A stretch of 64,000 nucleotides of DNA from JBBSAT01 sp046351235 (GTDB taxonomy: Bacteria; Myxococcota_A; Polyangia; Polyangiales; Sandaracinaceae). Below, one piece after another: positions 17,048-25,637 of the stretch. A program made the translations under genes and the position numbers. Location of the stretch: the NCBI GenBank assembly GCA_046351235.1, contig JAXLYV010000006.1:248001-312000 (forward strand), given 5' to 3'. Within the stretch, counting starts at the first letter, position 1, and the number at the start of each line of letters is the position of its first letter. The notes beneath the pieces are model-generated. The model was not told where the DNA came from. It worked only from the letters and a program-made list of their open reading frames with translations, and searched no databases.

Positions 17048-18676
17048 ATGATTCGTCTCGACGGCATCGGTAGGCAGCACGGCGGGCAGATCCTCTTCTA
17101 CGAGGCGTCGGCCGCGGTGAACCGCGGGGAGAAGATCGGCCTCGTCGGCCCGAACGGGTCGGGCAAGTCGACCATCTTCCGGCTCATCGTCGGGCAGGAA
17201 GAGGCCGATACCGGGCGTATCGCGATCGATCGCGGCGTGCGCATCGGCTACTTCTCGCAGGACGTCGGCGAGATGAAGGGCAAGTCGGTCGTCGAGGAGA
17301 CCATGGACGGCGCGGGCCCCGTCTCGGACGTGATGCGGAAGCTCCGCCAGCTCGAGCTCGATCTCGCCGACCCCGCCAAGGCCGACGAGATGGATCGCCT
17401 CCTCGAGGAGTTCGGCGAGGCGCAGGCCGCGTTCGAGCAGTGGGGCGGCTACGGCCTCGAGTCGCGCGCGCGGGAGATCCTCGCCGGCCTCGGCTTCGAG
17501 CAGGCCGTGATGGACGACGACGTCGGCAAGCTCTCCGGCGGCTGGAAGATGCGCGTCGCGCTCGCGCGCATCCTCTTGATGAAGCCGGACGTGCTCCTCC
17601 TCGACGAGCCGACGAACCACCTCGACCTCGAGTCGATCCTCTGGCTCGAGTCGTTCCTCAAGGGCTTCGACGGCGCGCTCGTCATGACCTCGCACGACCT
17701 CGAGTTCATGAACCGCATCGTGAACAAGATCCTCGAGATCGACTCGGGAGATCTCACGACGTACTCCGGCAACTACGACTTCTACGTGTCGCAGCGCGCG
17801 CTCGCCGACGCGCAGAAGGAGGCCCAGTTCGAGCGGCAGCAGGCGATGCTGAAGAAGGAAGAGGCCTTCATCGCGCGCTTCAAGGCCCGCGCCTCGCACG
17901 CCGCGCAGGTGCAGTCGCGCGTGAAGAAGATCGAGAAGATCGAGCGCGTCGAGCCGCCGCGCACGCGCAAGAAGCTGCGCTTCGACTTTCCCAATCCGCC
18001 GCGCAGCGGCGAAGACGTCGCGCGCCTCGAGCACGTGGGCAAGAAGTACGGCGACAAGGTCGTCTACGCCGACTTCGATCACCTGATCCGCCTCGGCGAG
18101 CGCTGGTGCGTGATGGGCGCGAACGGCGCCGGCAAGAGCACGCTCCTCAAGATGGTCGTCGGCGCCACGCAGCCCGACACCGGCCGCGCGAGCGTCGGCG
18201 CGAGCGTGAAGGTCGGCTACTTCGCCCAGCACGCGATGGACCTGCTCGATCCGAACAAGACCGTGTGGGAGACGCTGCTCGAGGCGTTCCCCACGTCGTC
18301 GCAGGGCTCGCTGCGCACGCTCGCCGGCGTGTTCGGCTTCCCGGGCGACGACGTCGACAAGCCCGTGCGCGTGCTCTCGGGCGGCGAGAAGGCGCGCGTG
18401 GTGATGGCGCGCATGCTCTACGATCCGCCCAATTTCCTGGTGCTCGACGAGCCGACGAACCACCTCGACGTCGACACGAAGGAGCTGATGATCGAGACGC
18501 TCCAGAACTTCCAGGGCACGATGCTCTTCGTCTCGCACGATCGCCGCTTCCTCGCGTCCTTGAGCAATCGCGTCCTCGAGGTGACGGCGGGCGAGAAGCC
18601 GCGCGTGTACGGCGGCGGCTACACCGAGTACGTCGCGCGCACCGGACGCGAAGCGCCCGGCATGCGCCAGAGCTGA
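17048..18676 (+). CDS. ABC-F family ATPase
   Basis: A 542-residue cytosolic protein with two ABC cassettes and no membrane segment, the ABC-F pattern of ribosome-bound translation factors and resistance proteins (EttA, YbiT, Uup). Cassette 1: Walker A GPNGSGKST (about 35-43), signature LSGGWKMR, Walker B LLLDEPTNHLD. Cassette 2: GANGAGKST (about 358-366), LSGGEKAR, LVLDEPTNHLD. A basic, helical linker (about 240-310, the P-site tRNA interaction motif) joins them. No EttA-type arm is evident, so a YbiT/Uup-like housekeeping role is more likely than antibiotic resistance. Confidence 0.93.
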   Translation: MIRLDGIGRQHGGQILFYEASAAVNRGEKIGLVGPNGSGKSTIFRLIVGQEEADTGRIAIDRGVRIGYFSQDVGEMKGKSVVEETMDGAGPVSDVMRKLRQLELDLADPAKADEMDRLLEEFGEAQAAFEQWGGYGLESRAREILAGLGFEQAVMDDDVGKLSGGWKMRVALARILLMKPDVLLLDEPTNHLDLESILWLESFLKGFDGALVMTSHDLEFMNRIVNKILEIDSGDLTTYSGNYDFYVSQRALADAQKEAQFERQQAMLKKEEAFIARFKARASHAAQVQSRVKKIEKIERVEPPRTRKKLRFDFPNPPRSGEDVARLEHVGKKYGDKVVYADFDHLIRLGERWCVMGANGAGKSTLLKMVVGATQPDTGRASVGASVKVGYFAQHAMDLLDPNKTVWETLLEAFPTSSQGSLRTLAGVFGFPGDDVDKPVRVLSGGEKARVVMARMLYDPPNFLVLDEPTNHLDVDTKELMIETLQNFQGTMLFVSHDRRFLASLSNRVLEVTAGEKPRVYGGGYTEYVARTGREAPGMRQS

Positions 18677-18732
18677 GCCCACGACGCCGCCCGAGCTCGG
18701 GCGTGAGCGCATCGCGCTTCGCGGAGATCGCG

Positions 18733-20319
18733 TCAGCGCGGGTGGCTCGACACGCGCGCGCAGTCGAGCAGCGGGCGCGAGGCGGGGTTGCGGTACGGCG
18801 CGACGCACGTGCCCAGCAGCAGACCGAGATCTTTCACGTCGATCCCGGGGCCGCCGGGCTCGATCGCGTAGTCGCCATCCGGCGTGCCGGGGTCGAACAC
18901 GTGCCACTCGGGGCCGCTCGTGTCGTAGCCGGCGAAGGCGATCTCGATCTGCTGGTGCACCCAGCGCACCTCGCGCGAGGTGAGCGGCACGCCGAGAGCG
19001 GCGGCCTCCGCGATGAGCTGCACCACGTCCGTCGGATGCACGTTGTCGAGCGTGCCGCCGGCCTCGAGCGCATCGAGGATCATCTCGATACGCATGGCGA
19101 GCCCCTCGATCAGCGTGCGCGCGGTGTCTTCCTGCCCCGTGACGAGCGCGAGCCCGGCGGCCGCCTCGTGGTGCGAGCGCACGATCTGCAGCGCCGAGCT
19201 GCTGATGCCCATCGTCGGGTCTCCGCTGAGGCCCGTCGGCATCGGGCACGCAGCGCCGTAGGGATCGTTGCGCGCGAGGAGGCGGATCGCGATCTGCGCG
19301 TGGCATTCGATCGAAGGCACGAAATACGTCGCGAGCTGGCTGGTCGGCACCACGACGTTCAGGGACGCGTCGAGCGTGGCGATGTGGAAGTCGTCGCGCT
19401 CCACGCGCTGCGCCCACTCCTGGTAGAGGCGCCGAGCCTCCACGATGTCGGCCTCGCCCCCCGGCTCGGTGAGCGTGCCCTCGCACGCATCGAGCGCCGC
19501 GAGGCCGCGCATGATGTGGCCCATGTCGTCTTTGCTGCGCTGCGCCTGCACGTAGAGATCGCCCCACGTCGGGTTGTCGGGAAGATGGATGAAGTACGAC
19601 GCGCCGCCGTCGACGCCGGGGCGGTTCGGCTCGTAGTCGATGTGCACGCCGCGATCGGGATCGTCGACCGACTCGGGATACGCCGCGCGCGAGGTGAGGC
19701 CGATCTCGGGATCGCTCGCGCTCCGCTGCATCGCGAGGCGCCACGACGAGAGGCCGCGCACGAGGCGCCGCACGAGGTGCTGATCGCGGTCGTCGTGCCA
19801 GAGCCGCCACGCGTAGCAGGCGCCCTCCATCAGCTGCGGCGTGCGCAGGCCGTTGTTCTCGGCGCCCACGTCCACGTGCGCGAAGGTCACGTGGCCCGCG
19901 CGCAGCTGGATGCCGGCGCCGCTCCACCACGTCGCGTACCAGTAGCGGCCACCCGGCGCGGACTCCGGCCAGCCGTGGACGCGCTGTTCCACGTAGTCGA
20001 GCCAGCGCGTGCGATCGAGGAGCGCGAGATAGTGGTCGGTGACGTCGGCGAGCTCGCTCGCGGAGACGGCCGTGCCCACGTCGGGCCTCTGGTAGTCGAA
20101 CGGAAGCGTGCGCGCGTGCGCGGGGAACGTGCCGGTCGGCGTCGGTGGCGGCGGCGGCACTGCGGCATCGCGCATCGTGGTGCGGCCCGCGTCCTCGGCG
20201 CCCGTGTCGGCGACGGCGGCATCCTCGGCGGGCCCGCTCGCGTCGGGCTCGGCCGCCGGCGGCGACGGCGTGCAGGAGATCGCGAAGAGAGCGGTGAGGA
20301 GGGCGAGGCCGTGGCGCAC
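18733..20319 (-). CDS. Secreted hypothetical lipoprotein
   Basis: A 528-residue protein starting with GTG, with a signal peptide ending ALFAISC (Cys16; the lipobox is imperfect), a long Asp/Ala/Pro linker (about 20-62), and a large helical domain. That domain contains Trp-rich segments (WLDYVEQRVHGWPES, RYWYATWWSGAGIQLRAGH) and His-rich helices, reminiscent of alpha/alpha-toroid carbohydrate-active proteins, but no family is clear. It starts 18 bases after the GNAT gene on the same strand and is probably co-transcribed with it. Confidence 0.65.
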   Translation of the reverse strand: MRHGLALLTALFAISCTPSPPAAEPDASGPAEDAAVADTGAEDAGRTTMRDAAVPPPPPTPTGTFPAHARTLPFDYQRPDVGTAVSASELADVTDHYLALLDRTRWLDYVEQRVHGWPESAPGGRYWYATWWSGAGIQLRAGHVTFAHVDVGAENNGLRTPQLMEGACYAWRLWHDDRDQHLVRRLVRGLSSWRLAMQRSASDPEIGLTSRAAYPESVDDPDRGVHIDYEPNRPGVDGGASYFIHLPDNPTWGDLYVQAQRSKDDMGHIMRGLAALDACEGTLTEPGGEADIVEARRLYQEWAQRVERDDFHIATLDASLNVVVPTSQLATYFVPSIECHAQIAIRLLARNDPYGAACPMPTGLSGDPTMGISSSALQIVRSHHEAAAGLALVTGQEDTARTLIEGLAMRIEMILDALEAGGTLDNVHPTDVVQLIAEAAALGVPLTSREVRWVHQQIEIAFAGYDTSGPEWHVFDPGTPDGDYAIEPGGPGIDVKDLGLLLGTCVAPYRNPASRPLLDCARVSSHPR

Positions 20320-20337
20320 GGCGCATCGTACCTCCGT

Positions 20338-20865
20338 TCAGCGCCTCGCGAGATCGAGCGCCATCGCGATGCGGCCGTCGTCGGCGTCGGGCGGAACGAT
20401 CGCGTCGATCGCCGGCGTGCGCTCGGCGCGCGTCAGCACGTGGAAGCCGCGCGGCTCGTAGAAGCTCTTGCCGAAGGGAACGAAGTCGAGCGTGACGAGC
20501 GTGACGCGTCGCGCGCCGCGGGCCCGCGCGACGAGCACGGTCGCGTGCAGGAGCGCCGAGCCGAGCCCGCGTCGCCCGTGGTCGGGATGCACGGCGAGCT
20601 CTTCGAGGTGCAGATCGCCCGCGTCGCGATCGAGGAGCGCGTAGCCGATGGCCACGTCGCTCGGGTCCACGGCGACGAGCAGATCTTCGCGTGCGATCGC
20701 GCTCGTGACGCGCTCGGGCGCGGTCGCCGCCGTCATGAGCACCTCGTAGAGGCCCCACGGCGCGTAGAGCTTCGCAGCCTCGCGCTCGATGATCGGATAG
20801 CGCGCGGCGTCCTCGCTGCGCCCGAAGCGGATGGCGTCGGCAGGAGCCCGCGGGGATGGCGTCAC
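20338..20865 (-). CDS. GNAT-family N-acetyltransferase
   Basis: A 175-residue acetyltransferase using acetyl-CoA. The core motif LEELAVHPDHGRRGLGSALLHATV (about 99-122) includes the R/Q-x-x-G-x-G/A loop that holds the CoA pyrophosphate, and SFYEPRGFHV near 149 is the C-terminal motif B. Substrate unknown. The GTG at 20865 is chosen because conservation begins just after it; an in-frame ATG at 20919 is an alternative. Likely heads a two-gene unit with the downstream lipoprotein. Confidence 0.82.
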   Translation of the reverse strand: MTPSPRAPADAIRFGRSEDAARYPIIEREAAKLYAPWGLYEVLMTAATAPERVTSAIAREDLLVAVDPSDVAIGYALLDRDAGDLHLEELAVHPDHGRRGLGSALLHATVLVARARGARRVTLVTLDFVPFGKSFYEPRGFHVLTRAERTPAIDAIVPPDADDGRIAMALDLARR

Positions 20866-20894
20866 GGTACGACCATGCCATTTCCGGCGCGGCA

Positions 20895-20908
20895 CGTCGC
20901 TTGCGACG
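20895..20908. repeat. 6-bp inverted repeat
   Basis: CGTCGC-TT-GCGACG, 30 bases upstream of the GNAT start, in the gap between two divergent genes. A possible regulator site; support is only its symmetry and position. Confidence 0.3.
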
Positions 20909-20991
20909 GACGGGGACATCCAGCGAGAGCGGGGCTTCGAGCGCCCGATTCTTCGATGGATGCGCAGGATCCTCGGAAACGGGGGCGGCGA

Positions 20992-21120
20992 GGCGGGTGG
21001 CCACCGGCGAGAGCAGTCGCCACCCACGAACACGAAATAGGTCGAGGGTGCCGTCCTCCGGGACGGACGCTCGGCGAAGCGGGAGGCCCGCCACCGAGAG
21101 GTGCGCGGGCTCTCGTTTTT
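20992..21120 (+). promoter_or_regulatory. Structured leader with terminator-like hairpin (candidate attenuator)
   Basis: Several hairpins can form in the 5' region of the membrane-protein gene that starts at 21158. Arms 20995-21001 pair with 21019-21025 (GGGTGGC/GCCACCC), 21051-21056 with 21061-21066 (CCGTCC/GGACGG), and 21079-21083 with 21087-21091 (GCGGG/CCCGC). The last is CGAGAG-N9-CTCTCG at 21095-21115, followed directly by TTTTT, the form of an intrinsic terminator. The upstream arm GGCGGGTGG could also pair with CCCGCCACC at 21087-21095, giving alternative folds. No known riboswitch consensus is recognised. Confidence 0.4.
21095..21120 (+). terminator. Intrinsic terminator-like hairpin
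   Basis: A six-base stem (CGAGAG/CTCTCG), nine-base loop and five T residues, 37 bases before the ATG at 21158. No gene ends just upstream on this strand, so it would act on a leader transcript rather than end an operon. Confidence 0.45.
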
Positions 21121-21157
21121 CTGGAGCCGCCGACTTTCGGCTATGGTTCGCGCGCTC

Positions 21158-22540
21158 ATGTCGGGCTCCACTCTCTGGGCGCGCCTCAAGACGCCGCTCG
21201 CCATCTACGTCGTCGCGGCGGGCGTCTACGTCGCGATGCTCGGCGACCGCACGGCGGGGCCCACGAGCGACAACCACTTCGTGCACTTGGCGGCGAGCCT
21301 GCTCCACGGGCAGCTCGGTGTGATCGACAACCACCCGCCGGGAACCAACGACTGGGCCTGCTTCGACACCGAGCTCGAGGACATGTGCCCGCAGTCGGCC
21401 TTCCATCGGACGACCGAGACGCAGCACTGGTACGTGTCGTTCCCGCCGATGCCGGCGGTGATCCTGATGCCGCTCGTCGCGATCTGGGGCACGGATCTGC
21501 GCGACGCGCTCGTCTGGGCGATCTACGCGGGCCTCGGGCCGGCGCTGCTCTACGTGCTCTTGCGGGATCTGAGCGAGCGCGGCGCGAGCCAGCGCTCCGC
21601 GCGCGAGAACCTCGTACTGACGGCGCTCTTCGCCTTCGGCACCGTCTACTTCTTCGTCGCCGTGCAGGGCACGGTGTGGTTCGCGGCGCACGTCGTCGCC
21701 TGCTCGCTGATTCCTCTCTATCTTCTCTTCGGGCTCGAAGCGCGCCGGCCCGCGCTCGCGGGGCTCGTGCTCGGCATGCTCTTCCTCACGCGCCCACCGA
21801 TGGCCGTGCTGCTCGGGCTGGTGTTCCTGATCGAGGTGCTGCGCACGAGCCGCCGCGCGGACGCGCCAGCGATTCCGTCGGCCGACGACACGGGAATCGC
21901 CCGCCGCCTCGCCGCGTTCTTCCGAGGCGTCTCGTGGCGAGAGGCCGGCAAGAAGCTCGCACCCTTCGCGGTGCCCGTCGCGATCCTCGTCGGTCTCGCC
22001 GTCGCGATGAACGAGGCGCGCTGGGGCCGCGCCTTCGAGTTCGGCCACCGCTATCTCGTGATCGGCTGGCACGGCCGCATCGAGCGCTGGGGCCTCGAGA
22101 ACTACCATTACCTCGGCAAGAACCTGGCGATCTTCGTGGCGTCGCTGCCCTGGCTGACGGTGAACGAGCCGCACGTGATCGTGAGCGGCCACGGCCTCGC
22201 GCTCTGGGTCACCACGCCCGCCCTCGTGCTGGTCTTCTTCCCGAAGGCACGCGTGGATGCGCGCATGGTCGGCCTCTCTCTCTCGGCCGCGCTGATCTGC
22301 CTGAGCGACCTCATGTACCAGAACAGCGGGTGGCTCCAGTTCGGATACCGCTTCTCGCTCGACTACATGGTGCTGTTGATCGTTCTGCTCGCGCTGGGCA
22401 ACCGTCCGTTCCGTGGCGGCTTCTACGCGCTGCTCGTCTTCGCGATCGCCGTCAACACGTTCGGCGCGCTCACGTTCGGGCGCGTCTGGGAGTACTACGA
22501 CGTCGACAACTCCCAAGAGCGGATCTTCCAACCCGATTGA
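21158..22540 (+). CDS. Polytopic membrane protein, glycosyltransferase-like
   Basis: A 460-residue protein with about ten hydrophobic helices, including residues 10-28, 110-135, 165-190 and 410-445. An acidic TSDNHFVHLA segment after the first helix and a large extracytoplasmic loop (about 50-105) give the layout of GT-C (ArnT/mannosyltransferase-like) enzymes, which transfer sugars from lipid carriers. The usual catalytic Asp of GT-C proteins may be in TAGPTSDNHF, but this is uncertain. ATG at 21158 is taken; 21143 is possible. Five bases separate it from the downstream lipoprotein gene. Confidence 0.6.
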   Translation: MSGSTLWARLKTPLAIYVVAAGVYVAMLGDRTAGPTSDNHFVHLAASLLHGQLGVIDNHPPGTNDWACFDTELEDMCPQSAFHRTTETQHWYVSFPPMPAVILMPLVAIWGTDLRDALVWAIYAGLGPALLYVLLRDLSERGASQRSARENLVLTALFAFGTVYFFVAVQGTVWFAAHVVACSLIPLYLLFGLEARRPALAGLVLGMLFLTRPPMAVLLGLVFLIEVLRTSRRADAPAIPSADDTGIARRLAAFFRGVSWREAGKKLAPFAVPVAILVGLAVAMNEARWGRAFEFGHRYLVIGWHGRIERWGLENYHYLGKNLAIFVASLPWLTVNEPHVIVSGHGLALWVTTPALVLVFFPKARVDARMVGLSLSAALICLSDLMYQNSGWLQFGYRFSLDYMVLLIVLLALGNRPFRGGFYALLVFAIAVNTFGALTFGRVWEYYDVDNSQERIFQPD

Positions 22541-22545
22541 GAACC

Positions 22546-23133
22546 ATGCGCACGCTTTCTCCGTTCGCTCTCGTCTCCCTCGCGCTCGCGCTCGCGGGCT
22601 GTCCCTCGACCGGGCCCACGGTCGTGCAGCGCGAGCCCGTCTCCGCGCGGAACCTCTATCCGATGGCCGCCGGCTACATCTGGACCTACGACATCGACAC
22701 GCAGACGGGCATGAGCTCGCTGGGCATCACGCGCGTGCGCGAGGTGCAGGGCAACCTCGTCAGCATCGCGGCTGACGGCGCCGAGGCGCACACCTACGAG
22801 CTGCGCGAAGAAGGCATCTTCCAGCCCGCGACCGAGACGTGGCTGCTGCGCGATCCGATCGCGGTGGGGCAGAGCTGGCCGAGCACGCACGGGCGCACGG
22901 CGCGGATCGAGTCGGTCACCGAGACCGTGGACGTGACCGACGGCCACTACGAGAACTGCGTGCTCGTGGTCGAGGAAGGCGGCGACGCGGGCCTTCACCT
23001 GCGCACGACCTACTGCCAGGACGTCGGGCCCGTGATCGTCGAGTCGCGCCAGGAGCTCATCACGTCGATGACGGGTGGGCTCACGGTGACGGGACGCCTG
23101 CGCGCGCACCAGCAGGGCGAGGACGACGAGTAG
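22546..23133 (+). CDS. Lipoprotein of unknown function
   Basis: A 195-residue lipoprotein with a textbook signal (LALALAGC, Cys19). The mature part begins with the common pattern NLYPMAAGYIWTYDID (about 36-51), seen in many outer-surface lipoproteins of delta-proteobacteria whose beta domain is uncharacterised, and ends in an acidic tail. Starts 5 bases after the membrane-protein stop, so likely one operon. Function unknown. Confidence 0.75.
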   Translation: MRTLSPFALVSLALALAGCPSTGPTVVQREPVSARNLYPMAAGYIWTYDIDTQTGMSSLGITRVREVQGNLVSIAADGAEAHTYELREEGIFQPATETWLLRDPIAVGQSWPSTHGRTARIESVTETVDVTDGHYENCVLVVEEGGDAGLHLRTTYCQDVGPVIVESRQELITSMTGGLTVTGRLRAHQQGEDDE

Positions 23134-23148
23134 CGCCGACGCCGCGTC

Positions 23149-24141
23149 TCAGCGCGGTAGCCGCTGGACGACGATCTCGGCACGGGACGGCGCAGCCGCG
23201 GCGGGGAACCGGACGCCCTCGAGCGCGGCGCCGAAGCACGCATCCTCCACGTCGCCATGGCTCGCAGCGACGCGCCCGTCGGCACCGACGACGATCGCGA
23301 TCGTCGCATGGCTGTGGCGGCCCAGGCAGGCGCCGAGCGCGGCGCGCGAGCGCACGAGCGCGCGCCGAGCGACGCTCACGTCGAGCGGCCCCGAGAGCAC
23401 GGTCATGGCGACGACGAGCCGACGGTGCGGAGGGGGGCATGGGCCCTCGATGATGCAGAGCCCGCGGACGCGCCGCGCGCCCCGGAAGGCCAGCGAGCGC
23501 TCGGCGCTCGCGCCGATGCTCCCGAGCGCCGGAACGTGATCGCCCAAGGTGCCGGCGCGATCGCCGGCGGGGCCACTGCCGTGGCCGGTGCCGACCATGT
23601 CGAGACCGCGCTCGCCGGGCGCGACGCGCGAGCCGCGCGTGTGCAGGCCGAGCATCGTCTCGTCGTGGCTGGCGCTGCTCGGATCGATCGAGACGACCCC
23701 GAGGCGGGGCCCCGGGATCGCGCGCAGCATCCCTCCGAGCTCGTCCGCCAGCGCGCGGGCACGCTCCTGCGCCGTGAGCTGCTCGCGCGCGGTCTCCCCT
23801 CGTGCGTGCACCGCGGCAGCGTGCTCCTCCGTGTCGAGGCCGGCACGCCCGCGCGCGCTCTCGTCGGGAACGCCGCGCGGCGCTTCGGCGACGAGCCCCT
23901 CGCGATCGCGACCCGGAGCCGCGTCGATCGAAGGTGCCGGCACCGGCGCCGGGGCCTGCGCGATCTCGAGCGTGAACGCGATCGGCCGGCGCACGTCCGC
24001 GCGCTCGGGCGGCGCGACCAGCGCGAGCGCGTGGACCGCTGCCCAGCCCACGAGCACGTGGAGCGTCACCGAGAGCACGAAGGGCACGGCGCGGCGCACG
24101 CTCGTCGGACAACGGAGCGTCGTCGAGGTTCTCGGGCGCAT
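23149..24141 (-). CDS. TonB-like envelope protein with AgmX/PglI-type C-terminus
   Basis: A 330-residue protein: an N-terminal transmembrane helix (about 19-45, FVLSVTLHVLVGWAAVHA, with the SxxxH feature of TonB proteins), a long low-complexity periplasmic region, and a C-terminal domain (about 245-328). That domain contains GPLDVSVARRALVRSRAALGACLGR and IAIVVGADGRV and ends near RFPAAAAPSRAEIV, the pattern of the AgmX/PglI C-terminal domain of myxobacterial gliding and envelope proteins. It starts 5 bases after the cyclase stop and is the last gene of a three-gene operon. Confidence 0.7.
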   Translation of the reverse strand: MRPRTSTTLRCPTSVRRAVPFVLSVTLHVLVGWAAVHALALVAPPERADVRRPIAFTLEIAQAPAPVPAPSIDAAPGRDREGLVAEAPRGVPDESARGRAGLDTEEHAAAVHARGETAREQLTAQERARALADELGGMLRAIPGPRLGVVSIDPSSASHDETMLGLHTRGSRVAPGERGLDMVGTGHGSGPAGDRAGTLGDHVPALGSIGASAERSLAFRGARRVRGLCIIEGPCPPPHRRLVVAMTVLSGPLDVSVARRALVRSRAALGACLGRHSHATIAIVVGADGRVAASHGDVEDACFGAALEGVRFPAAAAPSRAEIVVQRLPR

Positions 24142-24146
24142 CGTCG

Positions 24147-25637
24147 TCAGCCGTCGATCGTGTAGAGCGCGACCGGCTCGTCCTTGCCGCGGATCTTCGC
24201 CGCGGCGTCGACCACGCGCAGCGTCGGAAAGCGGTCGCGGTGCTCGAGCGCGTCGATCACCGCGCCCGTGGCGAGCACGTGCACGTGGTACTGCTTGGTG
24301 AGGCCCTCGACGCGCGACGCGCAGTTCACCGCGTCGCCGATCACGGTCGACTCGATCTTCGACGAGAAGCCGACCGTGCCCATGATCACCGTGCCGCGGT
24401 GCAGGCCGATGCCGATCTCGAAGGCCTTCTCGCCCCGCGCAGCGCGTCGCTCGTTCAGTCGCTCCAGGCGCTCGCGCATCTGCGTCGCGGCCCGCAAGGC
24501 GCCGTCGGTGTGCTCCTCGTCGAAGAGCGCCATGATCGCGTCGCCGATGTACTTGTCGATGAAGCCGCCGTTCTCGTCGATCACGGCGCCCATCTCGGGC
24601 AGGTACTCGTTGAGCAGGTTGTACATCTGCTCGGGCGTGCTGCTCTCGCTCAAGGTCGTGTAGCCGCGGATGTCGGAGAACAAGATCGTGATCGTGTGCT
24701 CGGCGAATACGCCGACCTGGATGTTCTCGATCCCCTGGGGCGCGATCACGGCGAGGAACTTCCGCGGCACGAAGCGCTCGAACGAGGCCAGCGTGCCGCG
24801 TAGGCGCGCGAAGCTCTTCTCGAGCGCGGCCGCCATGCGGTTCACGGCGCCGCTCAGCGCGCCGATCTCGTTGGTGGCCCGCGCTTCCGAGCGATGGCCG
24901 AGATCGCCGGCGGCCATGCGCGAGACGCTCTTCTCGAGCGCGCGCACCGGCGCCGTGAGCACGCGCGCCGCGAGCCACGCGATGGCGATGCCGAGCACGA
25001 GACAGACGATGCCGGCCGTCGCCGCCTCCCGGAGGATCTGCGTGCGCGCGCGCGCGACGCGCCGCAGCGACATGCCGATGCGCAGGACGCCCACGCGATG
25101 CCCGCCCAGGTTGATCGCGGCCGCAGCCTCGACGATCGGGGACCCGGCGCGCGCGCGCACTCCGTCGGCGAGCGTCACGTCGCGGAGCAGGAACGTCTCG
25201 CGCAGCACCGGCTCGGTGTCGGCGGCGAGCGCCGCGTCCGTCACGTCGGCCGGGACGAGGTCGGGCACGTAGCTGCCGATCACGTCGTCGGGGCCGGCCG
25301 CCACGATCCGATCGTCCCTCCGCGAGTCGCTCACCACGAAGTAGACGAAGTCGGGGTTCCGCTCCATCGCGGCGCGGATCTGGTAGCGGATCTGGTTCCA
25401 GTTCTCGTCCGTGAGCTCGTTGCCCCACGCGTCCGCCATCGCGGTGGCGAGCGTCGTCGCCTGCGTCTCGATCTCCCGGCGCACCGAGCGCGTCTGCGCG
25501 AGCACCCAGAGCGCGATCGTGACGGCGAGGACGGCCGAGATGATGCCGACCACGACGAGGAGCAGCTGCGCGAAGATCGGGAAGCGCACGCGGCCCCGAT
25601 CGTCTCGCTGGAGGAGCGAAGAGACGCGATCGCTCAC
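24147..25637 (-). CDS. HAMP-linked class III adenylate cyclase
   Basis: A 496-residue membrane receptor cyclase. Order: transmembrane helix (about 22-45), periplasmic sensor region (about 46-210), second helix (about 212-232), HAMP linker (to about 285), and a class III cyclase domain (about 315-490). The two metal Asp residues lie in ILFSDIRGYTTL and KYIGDAIMALF. The Lys of FIDKYIGD and the Asp of VIGDAVNCASR fit ATP rather than GTP specificity. It would make cAMP in response to an envelope signal. GTG start at 25637 overlaps the upstream gene's stop by four bases. Confidence 0.9.
   Translation of the reverse strand: MSDRVSSLLQRDDRGRVRFPIFAQLLLVVVGIISAVLAVTIALWVLAQTRSVRREIETQATTLATAMADAWGNELTDENWNQIRYQIRAAMERNPDFVYFVVSDSRRDDRIVAAGPDDVIGSYVPDLVPADVTDAALAADTEPVLRETFLLRDVTLADGVRARAGSPIVEAAAAINLGGHRVGVLRIGMSLRRVARARTQILREAATAGIVCLVLGIAIAWLAARVLTAPVRALEKSVSRMAAGDLGHRSEARATNEIGALSGAVNRMAAALEKSFARLRGTLASFERFVPRKFLAVIAPQGIENIQVGVFAEHTITILFSDIRGYTTLSESSTPEQMYNLLNEYLPEMGAVIDENGGFIDKYIGDAIMALFDEEHTDGALRAATQMRERLERLNERRAARGEKAFEIGIGLHRGTVIMGTVGFSSKIESTVIGDAVNCASRVEGLTKQYHVHVLATGAVIDALEHRDRFPTLRVVDAAAKIRGKDEPVALYTIDG

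Noticed and set aside
16880..17067. Minus-strand peptide before the ABC-F gene, with a natural-looking segment (WRHYSSGPITEKKSA)
   Set aside because: The open frame continues into the GIDE-like gene's antisense and has no clear start, ribosome site or family match. A decayed gene is possible but unsupported.
17048..18676. Antibiotic-resistance ABC-F protein
   Set aside because: No resistance-type long linker extension or leader peptide was seen; the housekeeping YbiT/Uup-like group fits better.
20992..21120. Known riboswitch (c-di-GMP, cobalamin, SAM, guanidine types)
   Set aside because: None of the conserved cores I know for these classes could be placed; only hairpins and a terminator-like stem remain.
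16838..23133. Very long antisense and overlapping open frames (each near 1,900 codons) on both strands
   Set aside because: They run across several clear genes (ABC-F, GNAT, membrane protein) in other frames. High GC removes stop codons, so length means little; composition is Arg/Ala/Pro-rich with no motifs.
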